Shown: positions 40,542 through 49,100 of the stretch, one piece after another
Numbering within the stretch: position 1 is the first letter of the stretch
How the letters are laid out: every line of letters starts with the position of its first letter
Source of the DNA: JANNYA01 sp031422315
Lineage (GTDB): Bacteria; Pseudomonadota; Gammaproteobacteria; Xanthomonadales; SZUA-5
Assembly (NCBI GenBank): GCA_031422315.1
Contig: JANOQN010000042.1
Coordinates: forward strand, 76,391-140,390
Direction: 5' to 3'
DNA length: 64,000 bases
The notes under the pieces: model-generated
Database searches by the model: none
What the model saw: the letters and a program-made list of their open reading frames with translations, nothing else
Told to the model about the DNA's origin: nothing
Program-made: the position numbers and the translations under genes

Positions 40542-41935
40542 CGGCCACAAACCGCTATTGGTGGTGGGCACTGATATAGAAAACGTTGGAACTGGATGAG
40601 ACTAAAAATATCGGCAATCCCTCCCAGCCCAGCATTGTAGAACGCTGATTCAGGCGTGTGGTCACCGGGTCCGCCGGTCATATCCTTGACCGCTTTCGCA
40701 TCGTTGTTTAGTATGATCTTTGCATCACCCGGCCATCGTTGGCGTAGCGCTTCGGCTTTTGCCGCTTGTAAAGTAGGAAAACTTGCGATCGGAAGTGAGA
40801 ATTGTTGGATCTTAGTGAGAAAATTGGCAAGCTTTAAATTTACATAGCCCTGAAAGCGCGTAAAGTGCAATTGTTCATGAGCCATTGTACCTGCCTGATT
40901 GTTGTATAGCGTTCCGCCAGGTAAGCCACCCGCGCCATTTGCCTGCAGGCACTGAATAACGGGATTACTGTTCGGCCCGCCTGCGAAATGGCCAGAACGC
41001 GTCCACTTCATTACGAACTCCAACCGGTTTAGATAATCGCACTGTTGAATACCAATCACTATTGGCGGTGTCGAAATAATCGAGCCAGTCAGCTCGGGTA
41101 CCTTCCACGGACTTTGGATAGTGATATAGCTTTGAATCTCAGCTTTTGTTAGGACGAATTTCCACTGGCCTGAAGGGGTGCAATAGGGCTCAATTTCAAA
41201 GTTCCATTCTCCTGGAGTTGCAGAGACAGTCCCAATAAAACCGGCAAAATTACCGTTTTCAGTTAAAGGGGCTTTCACTATTTTTGGAGCCAGAAAATTA
41301 ATGGTCGTGACGCCGCGTGGTGCAGTTTCGGAAAATCGCCTCTCACAATTGCCGCCGATGCATTGTTTACAGGCATTTTGCTGGCAGGATTTCAATACTT
41401 GGCTGGGGTCGGCCTGGCAAGCTGGGCACTGCGTACCATCACCTGGGGGACGGTATTTACAAGCAGCACAGCCGGTACAACTGCCATCACCTGCGCGACA
41501 TGTGGGCGGCGGATTAACGCCACAATTTGGCGGCGTCGGCGGCGGGCCACCACCGCCCCAACCTGCTTTGCTAATGCCCGATCCGGGGTCAGACACTAGC
41601 TGAGTTCCGTCTTCGCTGATGGTGCCTAAGCCCATGGGTACAAAGCTGGCCAAATCGTGATCCCACTGCACAATCGGTGCGGTCTCGCCCGGTTTCATCG
41701 CTAAAGTGTTGGGAATCTTCACGGTAATTGGTGGGTCAAAACGTGTACCAGTAGGCTGAATCGTCCAGCCCACAGCGGCAAAGCTGCCTGCAGCACCCGG
41801 TGGCACCATGGGTAATCGATCATTATGCACCGGACTGATCACCAGCGGGCCAGTATGGGTGCCATCAGGAAATGTCACGCTTCCCGCTTTGACAATCATC
41901 TCGAATCCTTCAAAGCCTGGAATGGTCAGGCTCAC
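40538..41935 (-). CDS. 5'-truncated toxin module with Cys-rich linker and HExxH zincin motif
   Basis: A 465-aa frame from a GTG, with homology starting upstream at about 42000 but no usable start or signal peptide. Order: end of the regulatory-like domain; hinge (AGSVTFPDGTHTGPLVISPV, then PGSGISKAGWGG); Cys-rich linker with repeated C-x-x-C (about residues 135-200); a beta domain (WNFEIEPYCTPSGQWKFVLT); and a C-terminal domain with AGTMAHEQLHFTRF (HEQLH zinc motif, about residue 350). The hinge is shared with the nuclease toxins but the C-terminus is unrelated, the polymorphic-toxin pattern. Without a head it may be silent until recombined. It is coupled to partner gene C. Confidence 0.72.
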   Translation of the reverse strand: MSLTIPGFEGFEMIVKAGSVTFPDGTHTGPLVISPVHNDRLPMVPPGAAGSFAAVGWTIQPTGTRFDPPITVKIPNTLAMKPGETAPIVQWDHDLASFVPMGLGTISEDGTQLVSDPGSGISKAGWGGGGPPPTPPNCGVNPPPTCRAGDGSCTGCAACKYRPPGDGTQCPACQADPSQVLKSCQQNACKQCIGGNCERRFSETAPRGVTTINFLAPKIVKAPLTENGNFAGFIGTVSATPGEWNFEIEPYCTPSGQWKFVLTKAEIQSYITIQSPWKVPELTGSIISTPPIVIGIQQCDYLNRLEFVMKWTRSGHFAGGPNSNPVIQCLQANGAGGLPGGTLYNNQAGTMAHEQLHFTRFQGYVNLKLANFLTKIQQFSLPIASFPTLQAAKAEALRQRWPGDAKIILNNDAKAVKDMTGGPGDHTPESAFYNAGLGGIADIFSLIQFQRFLYQCPPPIAVCGR

Positions 41936-42104
41936 ATCTTGGTTGCCGCCTACAATTTGCGCTTGCGCTAGATTGACCGGAGGCAGATAAACTGCGTGCG
42001 GAGCGGGAAGTGGCTCGAAGCCATTTTTGAAAATCAGGCCGGTTTAAGCGAAACAGAGCGCCTGAATCAACGATGCTAAAACTATTCAGATTGCAGGCGA
42101 AAGT

Positions 42105-42590
42105 CTACCTAGTACGCTTATCTTCCTCAGCTTGAATAACTTTCGCAAGTTGAAAAGCAAACTCTGGGTCATACGAGCACTCGCTAACGTTGCTGGTTCC
42201 AGTCGGTATGTCTTTCAAAATTTCTTTAAAATAAGGATCCGATGCGATGCATTGCATATCAGAAACCGTGGAATTTAGTGCGTACGCAAGACCAGCACCA
42301 ACAAACAAAGCGACGCTGGCACTGCCGCTTACCGATGCTGAAATTTCGAAATGGTTTGAAAGCAAGCGTTTGGCAGGATCTTTGATTTTTTCGAATTTTT
42401 CATTGCAGGCCCATACTGTGACTTCTAAAGCAGGGCCATCTTCATCGCCAACCATCCATAAGCAGTTCGCCCGCCAATCGTCAAGCATATCCAATGTGTA
42501 GGATAAACCCTTGTTTTCCATAAATTGATTAAACTTAGCCTTTGCGGCCTCGGAAATACCAATGGATTGGACTGCAATATCGAAACTCAT
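42105..42590 (-). CDS. Unknown 161-aa protein downstream of a candidate immunity gene
   Basis: It starts 14 bp after the 42605-43453 gene. It has no signal peptide; a small hydrophobic Gly/Ala/Ser-rich segment (ASVSGSASVALFVGAGLAYA, about residues 85-105) could be a membrane helix. I recognise no family. The position at the end of a toxin-immunity unit suggests an accessory or second immunity gene, or the immunity gene of a lost toxin. Base composition looks AT-richer than the core genes. Just downstream (42003-42104) is the junction with the truncated zincin module. Confidence 0.62.
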   Translation of the reverse strand: MSFDIAVQSIGISEAAKAKFNQFMENKGLSYTLDMLDDWRANCLWMVGDEDGPALEVTVWACNEKFEKIKDPAKRLLSNHFEISASVSGSASVALFVGAGLAYALNSTVSDMQCIASDPYFKEILKDIPTGTSNVSECSYDPEFAFQLAKVIQAEEDKRTR

Positions 42591-42604
42591 GTTTTATCCT
42601 TAAG

Positions 42605-43453
42605 TTATTGCGCTGTCGTGTCAGTCAAAATTAAACGCATATCGGCTTTGGAAACGTGGAAAATTGGCTCAGGCGCAAAGCTCTGTAAGTAAATCCAAGC
42701 AAGGCAATATGACGCAAGAAAAGGCTCGGCAAGGTAACAGCAGTATTCATTCGGATAAGTCTGCATAAATCGTTTGCGCGTCCAATCACGATGCGCATCA
42801 AGCAGCTTGACAAAGTTTGATTTTACGCTGTCGCTATGAAATCTTATGATTTTTTTGTTTGCAACCGTTTCGTAAGTAGCGCATTTCAACATTTCCCGGG
42901 CGAGTGAATCCATAAATGGAAACGTCTTGACATTTTTTCTTACAGAAAGAAGTTCCTCAGCAGATTCTAGGTCATGCGCTAAAAAAGACGAAAAAATCGC
43001 GTCTATTAGTTCTCTTATGTCTGAAACATGGGAAGTTGTTCGTCTTTCCTTTTGAAATCGGGCAACGGTTTGTGAAAGGCCTGCTTTGACTATTTCGGCA
43101 TCAGGCGGCACACCAAGAAAGTACGTTCGCGCGACTGATACAGGCAGATGAAACGATATATTAACTGATCTGCCTTCCCGCTTATTTATTTCGAAACTTG
43201 ACTCTCCAAAGTCTGAAATCAAATTAAAGAGTCCAGATACAAACCGATGCTCTGCATTAAAAAAGAAACCGCTCAACGCAAGAGATGCTAGATTATCAAC
43301 GACAGTGCATCTTTCGTGACTCATGTTTTTTAAAAAGTAATCATATTGCTCCTGATCCGGCATTAATTTCCGTTTAAATTTATCATCTTGAATAAAGCAA
43401 AAAGATGCGTCCTGGAAATACTCAAGCTCTTTAAATTTCATTAATTTTTCCAT
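42605..43453 (-). CDS. Candidate immunity protein 2 (paralogue of the 45266-46102 product)
   Basis: A 282-aa cytoplasmic-looking protein, no signal peptide. It aligns along its length with the 278-aa product at 45266-46102. Shared blocks are DDKFKR-MP (near 25), ISFHLP-SV-RT (near 105), SHVSDIRELIDAIFSSFLAH (versus SHVADIKNLVDAVFIAFLAH), FPFMDSLAREM, LFDAHRDWT-type 'LLDAHRDWTRKRF' and the end MRLILTDT. The family is unknown to me. It follows toxin 2 by 29 bp. Pairs of diverged proteins each behind a diverged nuclease domain are what cognate immunity predicts. Confidence 0.75.
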   Translation of the reverse strand: MEKLMKFKELEYFQDASFCFIQDDKFKRKLMPDQEQYDYFLKNMSHERCTVVDNLASLALSGFFFNAEHRFVSGLFNLISDFGESSFEINKREGRSVNISFHLPVSVARTYFLGVPPDAEIVKAGLSQTVARFQKERRTTSHVSDIRELIDAIFSSFLAHDLESAEELLSVRKNVKTFPFMDSLAREMLKCATYETVANKKIIRFHSDSVKSNFVKLLDAHRDWTRKRFMQTYPNEYCCYLAEPFLASYCLAWIYLQSFAPEPIFHVSKADMRLILTDTTAQ

Positions 43454-43482
43454 AAATCCATGTTTTAACCATCATTAAAAAC

Positions 43483-45201
43483 CTATTGCTGGGTGCCACC
43501 CCATCCCTTCATCTGCCTCATTACGTTTCCAGTGAAGGCTAAAACTCTTGCAGATATTTCAACAACTCTGACGTTTGATTCGTCTAGCGTATGTAGAAAA
43601 AACTCGAAATTTCTAGCGTTTAAGGTAGCTTGAAGATCATCGAGTTGACTTGAATTTAAATTTGCGCGCACTTCAGGATTGCTCATAACAGCCGCTACAT
43701 TTCTTTGGTATGTGCTGGCATCAGCGCCGAAACCGAGTGCGGTTATATTCTCAACTTCGCAGAAATCTGACATTTTGGACCAGCATTTTGATTCAAGAAT
43801 GCGGACTTTTATTTTTCCAGTGGATAATTCCTTTGAAATAATAATTCCATCAAAGCCGTTATTGAGGTTTCTCGTGGGCTTCAAAGCAGCTAGTATCTCT
43901 TCGGAGCTAGGCACTAAGGATTTAATCGCCTGCAAACCATACCACTCAAATGCCTCCCAATAAATTTCATATGGACAAGTCTCAACCAATGCTGTCAAAC
44001 GCGAACGTGCGCATCGTTTAATTTGCGCCGCAAAATTACTTATTTGGTTTGCGCTGCCGTCATAGCTTTTTTTTACAACCCCAACCGCTTTGATCGCTCG
44101 ACCCATCGGAAAATCAAGCGCCGACTCCGGGAAAAACACTTCGTTAAGCGCGTAAAGTGTGGCCGCCAACGCTATCTCACCCTCGCCTAGCGTTCCAGAT
44201 TGCCCAGCTCTATCCAGCGTTTCGCGAAACCAATTTTTTGCATCTTGCAGCCAGCTGACGTTAACCGTGGAAAGCGCGGACGATATTTCCCCCAGCGCAA
44301 CCTGAGCAATATTGGCAAGCCAGCAGCGGGGCGCCCAACCGCATGAGCCTAATTCGCTCACATACAACGCCCAGCGTCCGTCAATGACACGCACAGCAGT
44401 GGAGTGTGGAAAGTGGCTAAAACCTGGAAGACCTGTGCATTTGGTGTATTGGCAGGTGACGTCAACCTTCAGTGATCCCTCGCCGCCATCCTCATATTCG
44501 TGCTCGACTGGGTTGCCAAACCCTATACCGCCATCACCAAAATCCAGCCATTTGTAACTAACTTCATCACAACCGCGCGGCGATACGATCAGCCGAAAAT
44601 CAACGGGCAGAGCCTGTTGAATTTTATCCAAGTCGACTTCAGTCATTACCGATATAAACAACGTAAACCAGTGGCGCTCTAGCTGCCTTGCTTTGACGTC
44701 GTAGTTTGTTGGCGGCTTTGGCCCATCCGAATCTGTGCTGCAATTTGGCGGCGTCGGTGGGCAAGTGCCTGGCGCGCAGCCGCCCCAGCCGGCTTTTGAT
44801 ATGCCTGAGCCGGCATCGGATACGATTTGCGCGCCGTCTTCGCTGACTGTTGCGCGGCCAATCGGCACGAACATGGCTAAATCATGATCCCACTGCACTA
44901 AGGAGACCGCAGTGCCGCGCGGCATGCCGCCGGGGCTTGGAATTTTCACTTGGATCGGTGGATTAAACCGGGTTCCAGTGGGTTGAATCGTCCACGCCAC
45001 CGTTCCAAACGTTGATCCGCCGCCGGGCGGAACCATGGGCAGGCGATCATTGTGAACTGGGCTGATGACGAGCGGGCAAACACGGCTGCCATCGGGGAAG
45101 GTTACACTGTTGGCTTTGTGATACTCACCGCTGAACGCCAAATTTGCTATTTGATGAAAGCAAAGCAGCAGTAATACAAACAAGTAGCGTACATAACTCA
45201 T
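43483..45201 (-). CDS. Toxin 2: shortened secreted protein with PD-(D/E)xK-like nuclease end
   Basis: A 572-aa protein. It has a new signal peptide (MSYVRYLFVLLLLCFHQIAN) joined abruptly to the hinge at SVTFPDGSRV, so all Ig-like and regulatory domains of the head are missing. The next ~330 residues (hinge, Pro-rich linker, PKD-like 'LDFGDGGIGFGNPVEHEYED', pre-toxin ALGEISSALSTVNVSWLQDA) are almost identical to toxin 1. The last ~150 residues diverge but keep GFDGIIISKE...RILESKCW and TALGFGADAST. The D...19...E-x-K spacing fits a PD-(D/E)xK nuclease. It may be a secretable toxin or a displaced module. Its immunity candidate follows. Confidence 0.75.
   Translation of the reverse strand: MSYVRYLFVLLLLCFHQIANLAFSGEYHKANSVTFPDGSRVCPLVISPVHNDRLPMVPPGGGSTFGTVAWTIQPTGTRFNPPIQVKIPSPGGMPRGTAVSLVQWDHDLAMFVPIGRATVSEDGAQIVSDAGSGISKAGWGGCAPGTCPPTPPNCSTDSDGPKPPTNYDVKARQLERHWFTLFISVMTEVDLDKIQQALPVDFRLIVSPRGCDEVSYKWLDFGDGGIGFGNPVEHEYEDGGEGSLKVDVTCQYTKCTGLPGFSHFPHSTAVRVIDGRWALYVSELGSCGWAPRCWLANIAQVALGEISSALSTVNVSWLQDAKNWFRETLDRAGQSGTLGEGEIALAATLYALNEVFFPESALDFPMGRAIKAVGVVKKSYDGSANQISNFAAQIKRCARSRLTALVETCPYEIYWEAFEWYGLQAIKSLVPSSEEILAALKPTRNLNNGFDGIIISKELSTGKIKVRILESKCWSKMSDFCEVENITALGFGADASTYQRNVAAVMSNPEVRANLNSSQLDDLQATLNARNFEFFLHTLDESNVRVVEISARVLAFTGNVMRQMKGWGGTQQ
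44102..45110 (-). repeat. 1-kb direct repeat, copy in toxin 2
   Basis: Nearly identical to 46725-47732 (offset ~2.62 kb), covering the hinge, linker, PKD-like domain and pre-toxin segment. Similarity drops sharply at both ends: into a different signal peptide on one side and a diverged nuclease domain on the other. Confidence 0.88.
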
Positions 45202-45265
45202 TTAAGTGACTTTTAGTCGGTCATAGATTTTAACGTTCAAAATCGTTGAATGAAGCAAACGTTGG

Positions 45266-46102
45266 TTACGCTTGAGTATCAGTTAGTATTAATCGAATTT
45301 CTCGCTTGGACATGCAGAAAACAGGTTTCTCAGCAAATGTCTGAGCAAAAATCCACATCAGGCAATATGATCCTAAAAACGAGTTTCCAAGGAAACGGCA
45401 ATATTCCTTTGGAAAAGATTTTGTGAATAGTGAAGCGGTCCAATCGCGATGTGCGTCAAATAGCGAAATAAAACCCTCTTTTACTTTTGTGTCATGTATT
45501 CGAATTATCTTTCGACCTTTAACTGTCTCATACTTGGCATGTTTGAACATATCACGGGCCAATGCGTCCATGAAGGGATAATTTTTTGAATTGTTCCTGG
45601 TTTTTAATAGTTTCTCAACAGTTTCCAAGTCGTGCGCTAAGAATGCTATAAAAACGGCATCAACTAAATTTTTAATATCGGCAACATGTGATATTGATCG
45701 CTTATTTTTCTCAAAGAATTCCACAACTTCAGCTAAACCCGATTTGATTGTTTCAATGTCAGGTGCCAGACCATGTCTGCATGTTCTCCCGACAGATGCA
45801 GGTAAATGAAAACCTATGCTCACAAGGTTAGTTGTTTTTTTAGAGTATGCAAACCGGGCGCCCCAATTGGTTGAAAGCGCGTCCATCAATCTATTTACAA
45901 CGTTTGTATCGGCATCAAAAACATAACCACTAAGCGCATAAGACGCTATCACCTCGTCACCATAGCTTGCGCCTTCAGGTTCAAGTTGATTGACCAAAAA
46001 ATCGCAGTCCGCATCACTCGGCATTCGCATTCGTTTAAACTTTTCATCTTGCTGAAAATATTCTGAAGCGTTTGCCAAAGACGCCAGTTCTGTAAATCTC
46101 AT
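45266..46102 (-). CDS. Candidate immunity protein 1
   Basis: A 278-aa protein without signal peptide, starting 3 bp after the toxin 1 stop. It aligns with the 282-aa product at 42605-43453 over its whole length, with sequence drift spread throughout (for example NYPFMDALARDMFKHAKYET versus FPFMDSLAREMLKCATYET). Both end in 'I/M-R-L-I-L-T-D-T'. No known domain is recognised. Tight coupling to the toxin gene and matched duplication with toxin 2 are the basis for the immunity call. Cytoplasmic location fits protection against a DNA- or RNA-cutting toxin. The gene looks AT-richer than housekeeping genes in the window. Confidence 0.78.
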   Translation of the reverse strand: MRFTELASLANASEYFQQDEKFKRMRMPSDADCDFLVNQLEPEGASYGDEVIASYALSGYVFDADTNVVNRLMDALSTNWGARFAYSKKTTNLVSIGFHLPASVGRTCRHGLAPDIETIKSGLAEVVEFFEKNKRSISHVADIKNLVDAVFIAFLAHDLETVEKLLKTRNNSKNYPFMDALARDMFKHAKYETVKGRKIIRIHDTKVKEGFISLFDAHRDWTASLFTKSFPKEYCRFLGNSFLGSYCLMWIFAQTFAEKPVFCMSKREIRLILTDTQA

Positions 46103-46105
46103 AAG

Positions 46106-49100
46106 TTACCACCCTTCAATATAGATTGGCTCTTTTCGGGTCAAGTTTTTTATTGCAGCGGTTATTTCTGCTTCTTCTTTCTTTGACTCATGCAATGTAT
46201 GTATTATTATCTGAAAATCGCGTCTATTAAGTATACCTCGTAATTCAATAATCTCTTTAACCGTCAATAAATTATCTAATGCGGGATGAGATAAAACAGT
46301 TACAATGTTTCTATCAAGAGTGCTTGCATCAGCGCCAAACCCAAACGCAGTAAGGTCCCTCGCCTCACAATTTCTAGTGGTCAAGGCCCAACATTTTGAC
46401 TCAAGTATCCGTGCTCTAATTCGACCTGTTGATACTTCGCGAGTGATTACAATTCCGTCAAACCCGTTATTAGTGTTTCGAACGGGTTTCCAAGCTTCAA
46501 TGATTACCTCTGTACTTGGAGTCAGAGCTTTTACTTTTATCAGCCCTTGTTTTTCAAATCGTTCCCAGGCAAGCTTTCTCTTTATTGGGCAGGTGGTTAG
46601 TGCAGCGTTGTTGTCAGGCGATCTACCACAATCAAAGCGCTTAATTTGCTCTGCAAATTCACTTACTTCGTTGGCGCTAGCGCCATACTGTTTTTTGACT
46701 AATCCCACTGCTTTTATAGAGTGTCCCATCGGAAAATCAAGCAGCGACTCCGGGAAAAACACTTCGTTAACCGCGTAAAGTGTGGCCGCCAACGCGATCT
46801 CACCCTCGCCTAGCGTTCCAGATTGCCCAGCCCTATCTAGAGTTTCGCGAAACCAATTCTTTGCATCTTGCAGCCAACTGACGTTAATTGTGGAAAGTGC
46901 AGATGATATTTCTCCCAGAGCGACCTGAGCAATATTGGCTAGCCAACAGCCAGGAGCCCAGCCGCAAGAGCCCAATTCACTTACATACAGCGCCCAGCGC
47001 CCGTCGATTACCCGTACAGCCGTGGAATGCGGAAAGTGGCTAAAGCCCGGAAGGCCAGTGCACTTGGTGTATTGACAGGTAACGTCAACCTTCAGCGTGC
47101 CTTCGCCGCCATCCTCATATTCGTGCTCCACCGGGTTGCCAAACCCGACGCCGCCATCACCAAAATCTAGCCATTTGTAGCTGACTTCATCACAGCCGCG
47201 CGGCGATACGATCAGCCGAAAATCCACCGGCAGTGCCTGTTGAATTTTGTCTAAATCGACTTCGGTCATTACCGATATAAAAAGCGTAAACCAGTGCCGC
47301 TCTAGCTGTTTTGCTTTCACTTCATAGTTTACTGGCGGCTTAGGCCCATCTGAATCTGTGCTGCAATTTGGCGGCGTCGGTGGGCAGGTGCCTGGCGCGC
47401 AGCCGCCCCAGCCTGCTTTTGATATGCCTGAGCCGACATCGGATACGATTTGAGCGCCGTCTTCGCTGACTGTTGCGCGGCCAATCGGCACGAACATGGC
47501 TAAATCATGATCCCACTGCACCAAGGAAACCGCTGTGCCGCGCGGCATGCCGCCTGGGCTTGGAATTTTGACTTGGATCGGTGGATCAAACCGGGTTCCA
47601 GTAGGTTGAATCGTCCACGCCACCGTTCCAAACGTTGATCCGCCGCCGGGCGGAACCATGGGAAGGCGATCATTGTGAACTGGGCTAATAACGAGCGGGC
47701 CGACGCGGCTACCATCGGGGAAGGTTACGCTGCCCGCTTTGACGATCATTTCAAAGCCTTCATAACCCGCCATTGTCATGGACACATCAGCCGGACCGCC
47801 CACCACTTTGGCGTCTAATAGATTGATCGGCGGCAAGTAGATTGCATGCGGCAGCTGATTGCTTTGCCCGCGCACGATAGTGGTTTCAAAATGCAGCGCT
47901 GGATACTGCTGATTGGGCTGTGTTTGAACGGTGCGCCCATCAACGAATAAATCAATCTTACCTGGGGGAACTTGCGATAAGAATTGAAACTTACCCGCGC
48001 TGTCTGACGTGACGGATAAGTTGGTTCTTGCAATAGAAAAGCGTACACCTGCGAGCGGCGTGCCCCGATGATCAAGCACCACGCCGCCAAGTTTAGTTGG
48101 GCCAGTTTGAGGAAGCAGAGTATTAATTTGGAAAACCGCCGCCAGAGCGGTTTCAGGTGCGCCGAGCGCTTTTGCGCTGATTTTGATTGAGCCAGGCGCA
48201 TCGCCCAGCTGTGGCCGCGCCGCCGCGATGCCGTTTTTGTCGGTGGGCACTTCTAAAATTTTGCCGATTTCACTAACAACCCCGCCGGGGGCGGAACTGG
48301 CGGTAAACTTTGCATCGCCTGATAGCACGGTAAAGCGCACGGGTACATTGATTGCGCGATTAAATTTAGCGTCGTAAACCACCGCAGATAGTGGCTCTAA
48401 TGGTTGACTATTCGGGTGCGCAAACTGTGCGCTTGAAGCGCCCTCAACGAGGGTGTACTCGGGCGAGCCGCGCTGGCCCGAGGCAATAAACAAAGCATCT
48501 TCGGCAATGCTTACGTTGCTTGCCCGCACTGCATTGGCGCCAACGCCTGTTTGAGAGCCCAGAGTAAGCCATACTTTGGCTATGCCAAGCTGATCCGTCG
48601 TAACTTCTAGGTTTCTTGCAGGATTTATTCCATCAATGAGTACGGGTGCGTTTGGCAATGTCGAAATCGACCCAGCACCGCGAACCACGTCAAAACGTAC
48701 TGGAATGTTGCCTATGGCATTTCCAGTTTCATCTATCGCAGAGACCGTCAATGGCGTTGCTAACGTGGTTGAAACACTAGCCGATTGGTGATTTCCATCT
48801 AAAAGCGTAATTCTTTTGCTACCTACAGCAACGCGCGATACGCGTAACGTACTTAGGCGAAAGTTTCCTGCTGAATCAGTTGCTTTGACTTCCAAGTCAT
48901 TCGCACCAACTTCAATGGGAATGTTTTTCGCAACAAAGTATCGATCATTGGTCTGAGCAGTTACGACTTGGCCGTTTGCTATGTTTTTGATTTGGACAAC
49001 TGGCTCGGGTGCGTTAGCGCCGGCTTCGACTGCGTCATTCACAACCCCACGAATATCAAGCTGATTTGCCGAAGTCACTGAATTATTGCTTGGGCCCTCA

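Noticed and set aside
42003..42104. Short plus-strand frame (about 28 codons ending at a TAA) at the zincin/161-aa gene junction
   Set aside because: It looks like the tail of some unrelated gene but is too short to assign; noted only as a breakpoint.
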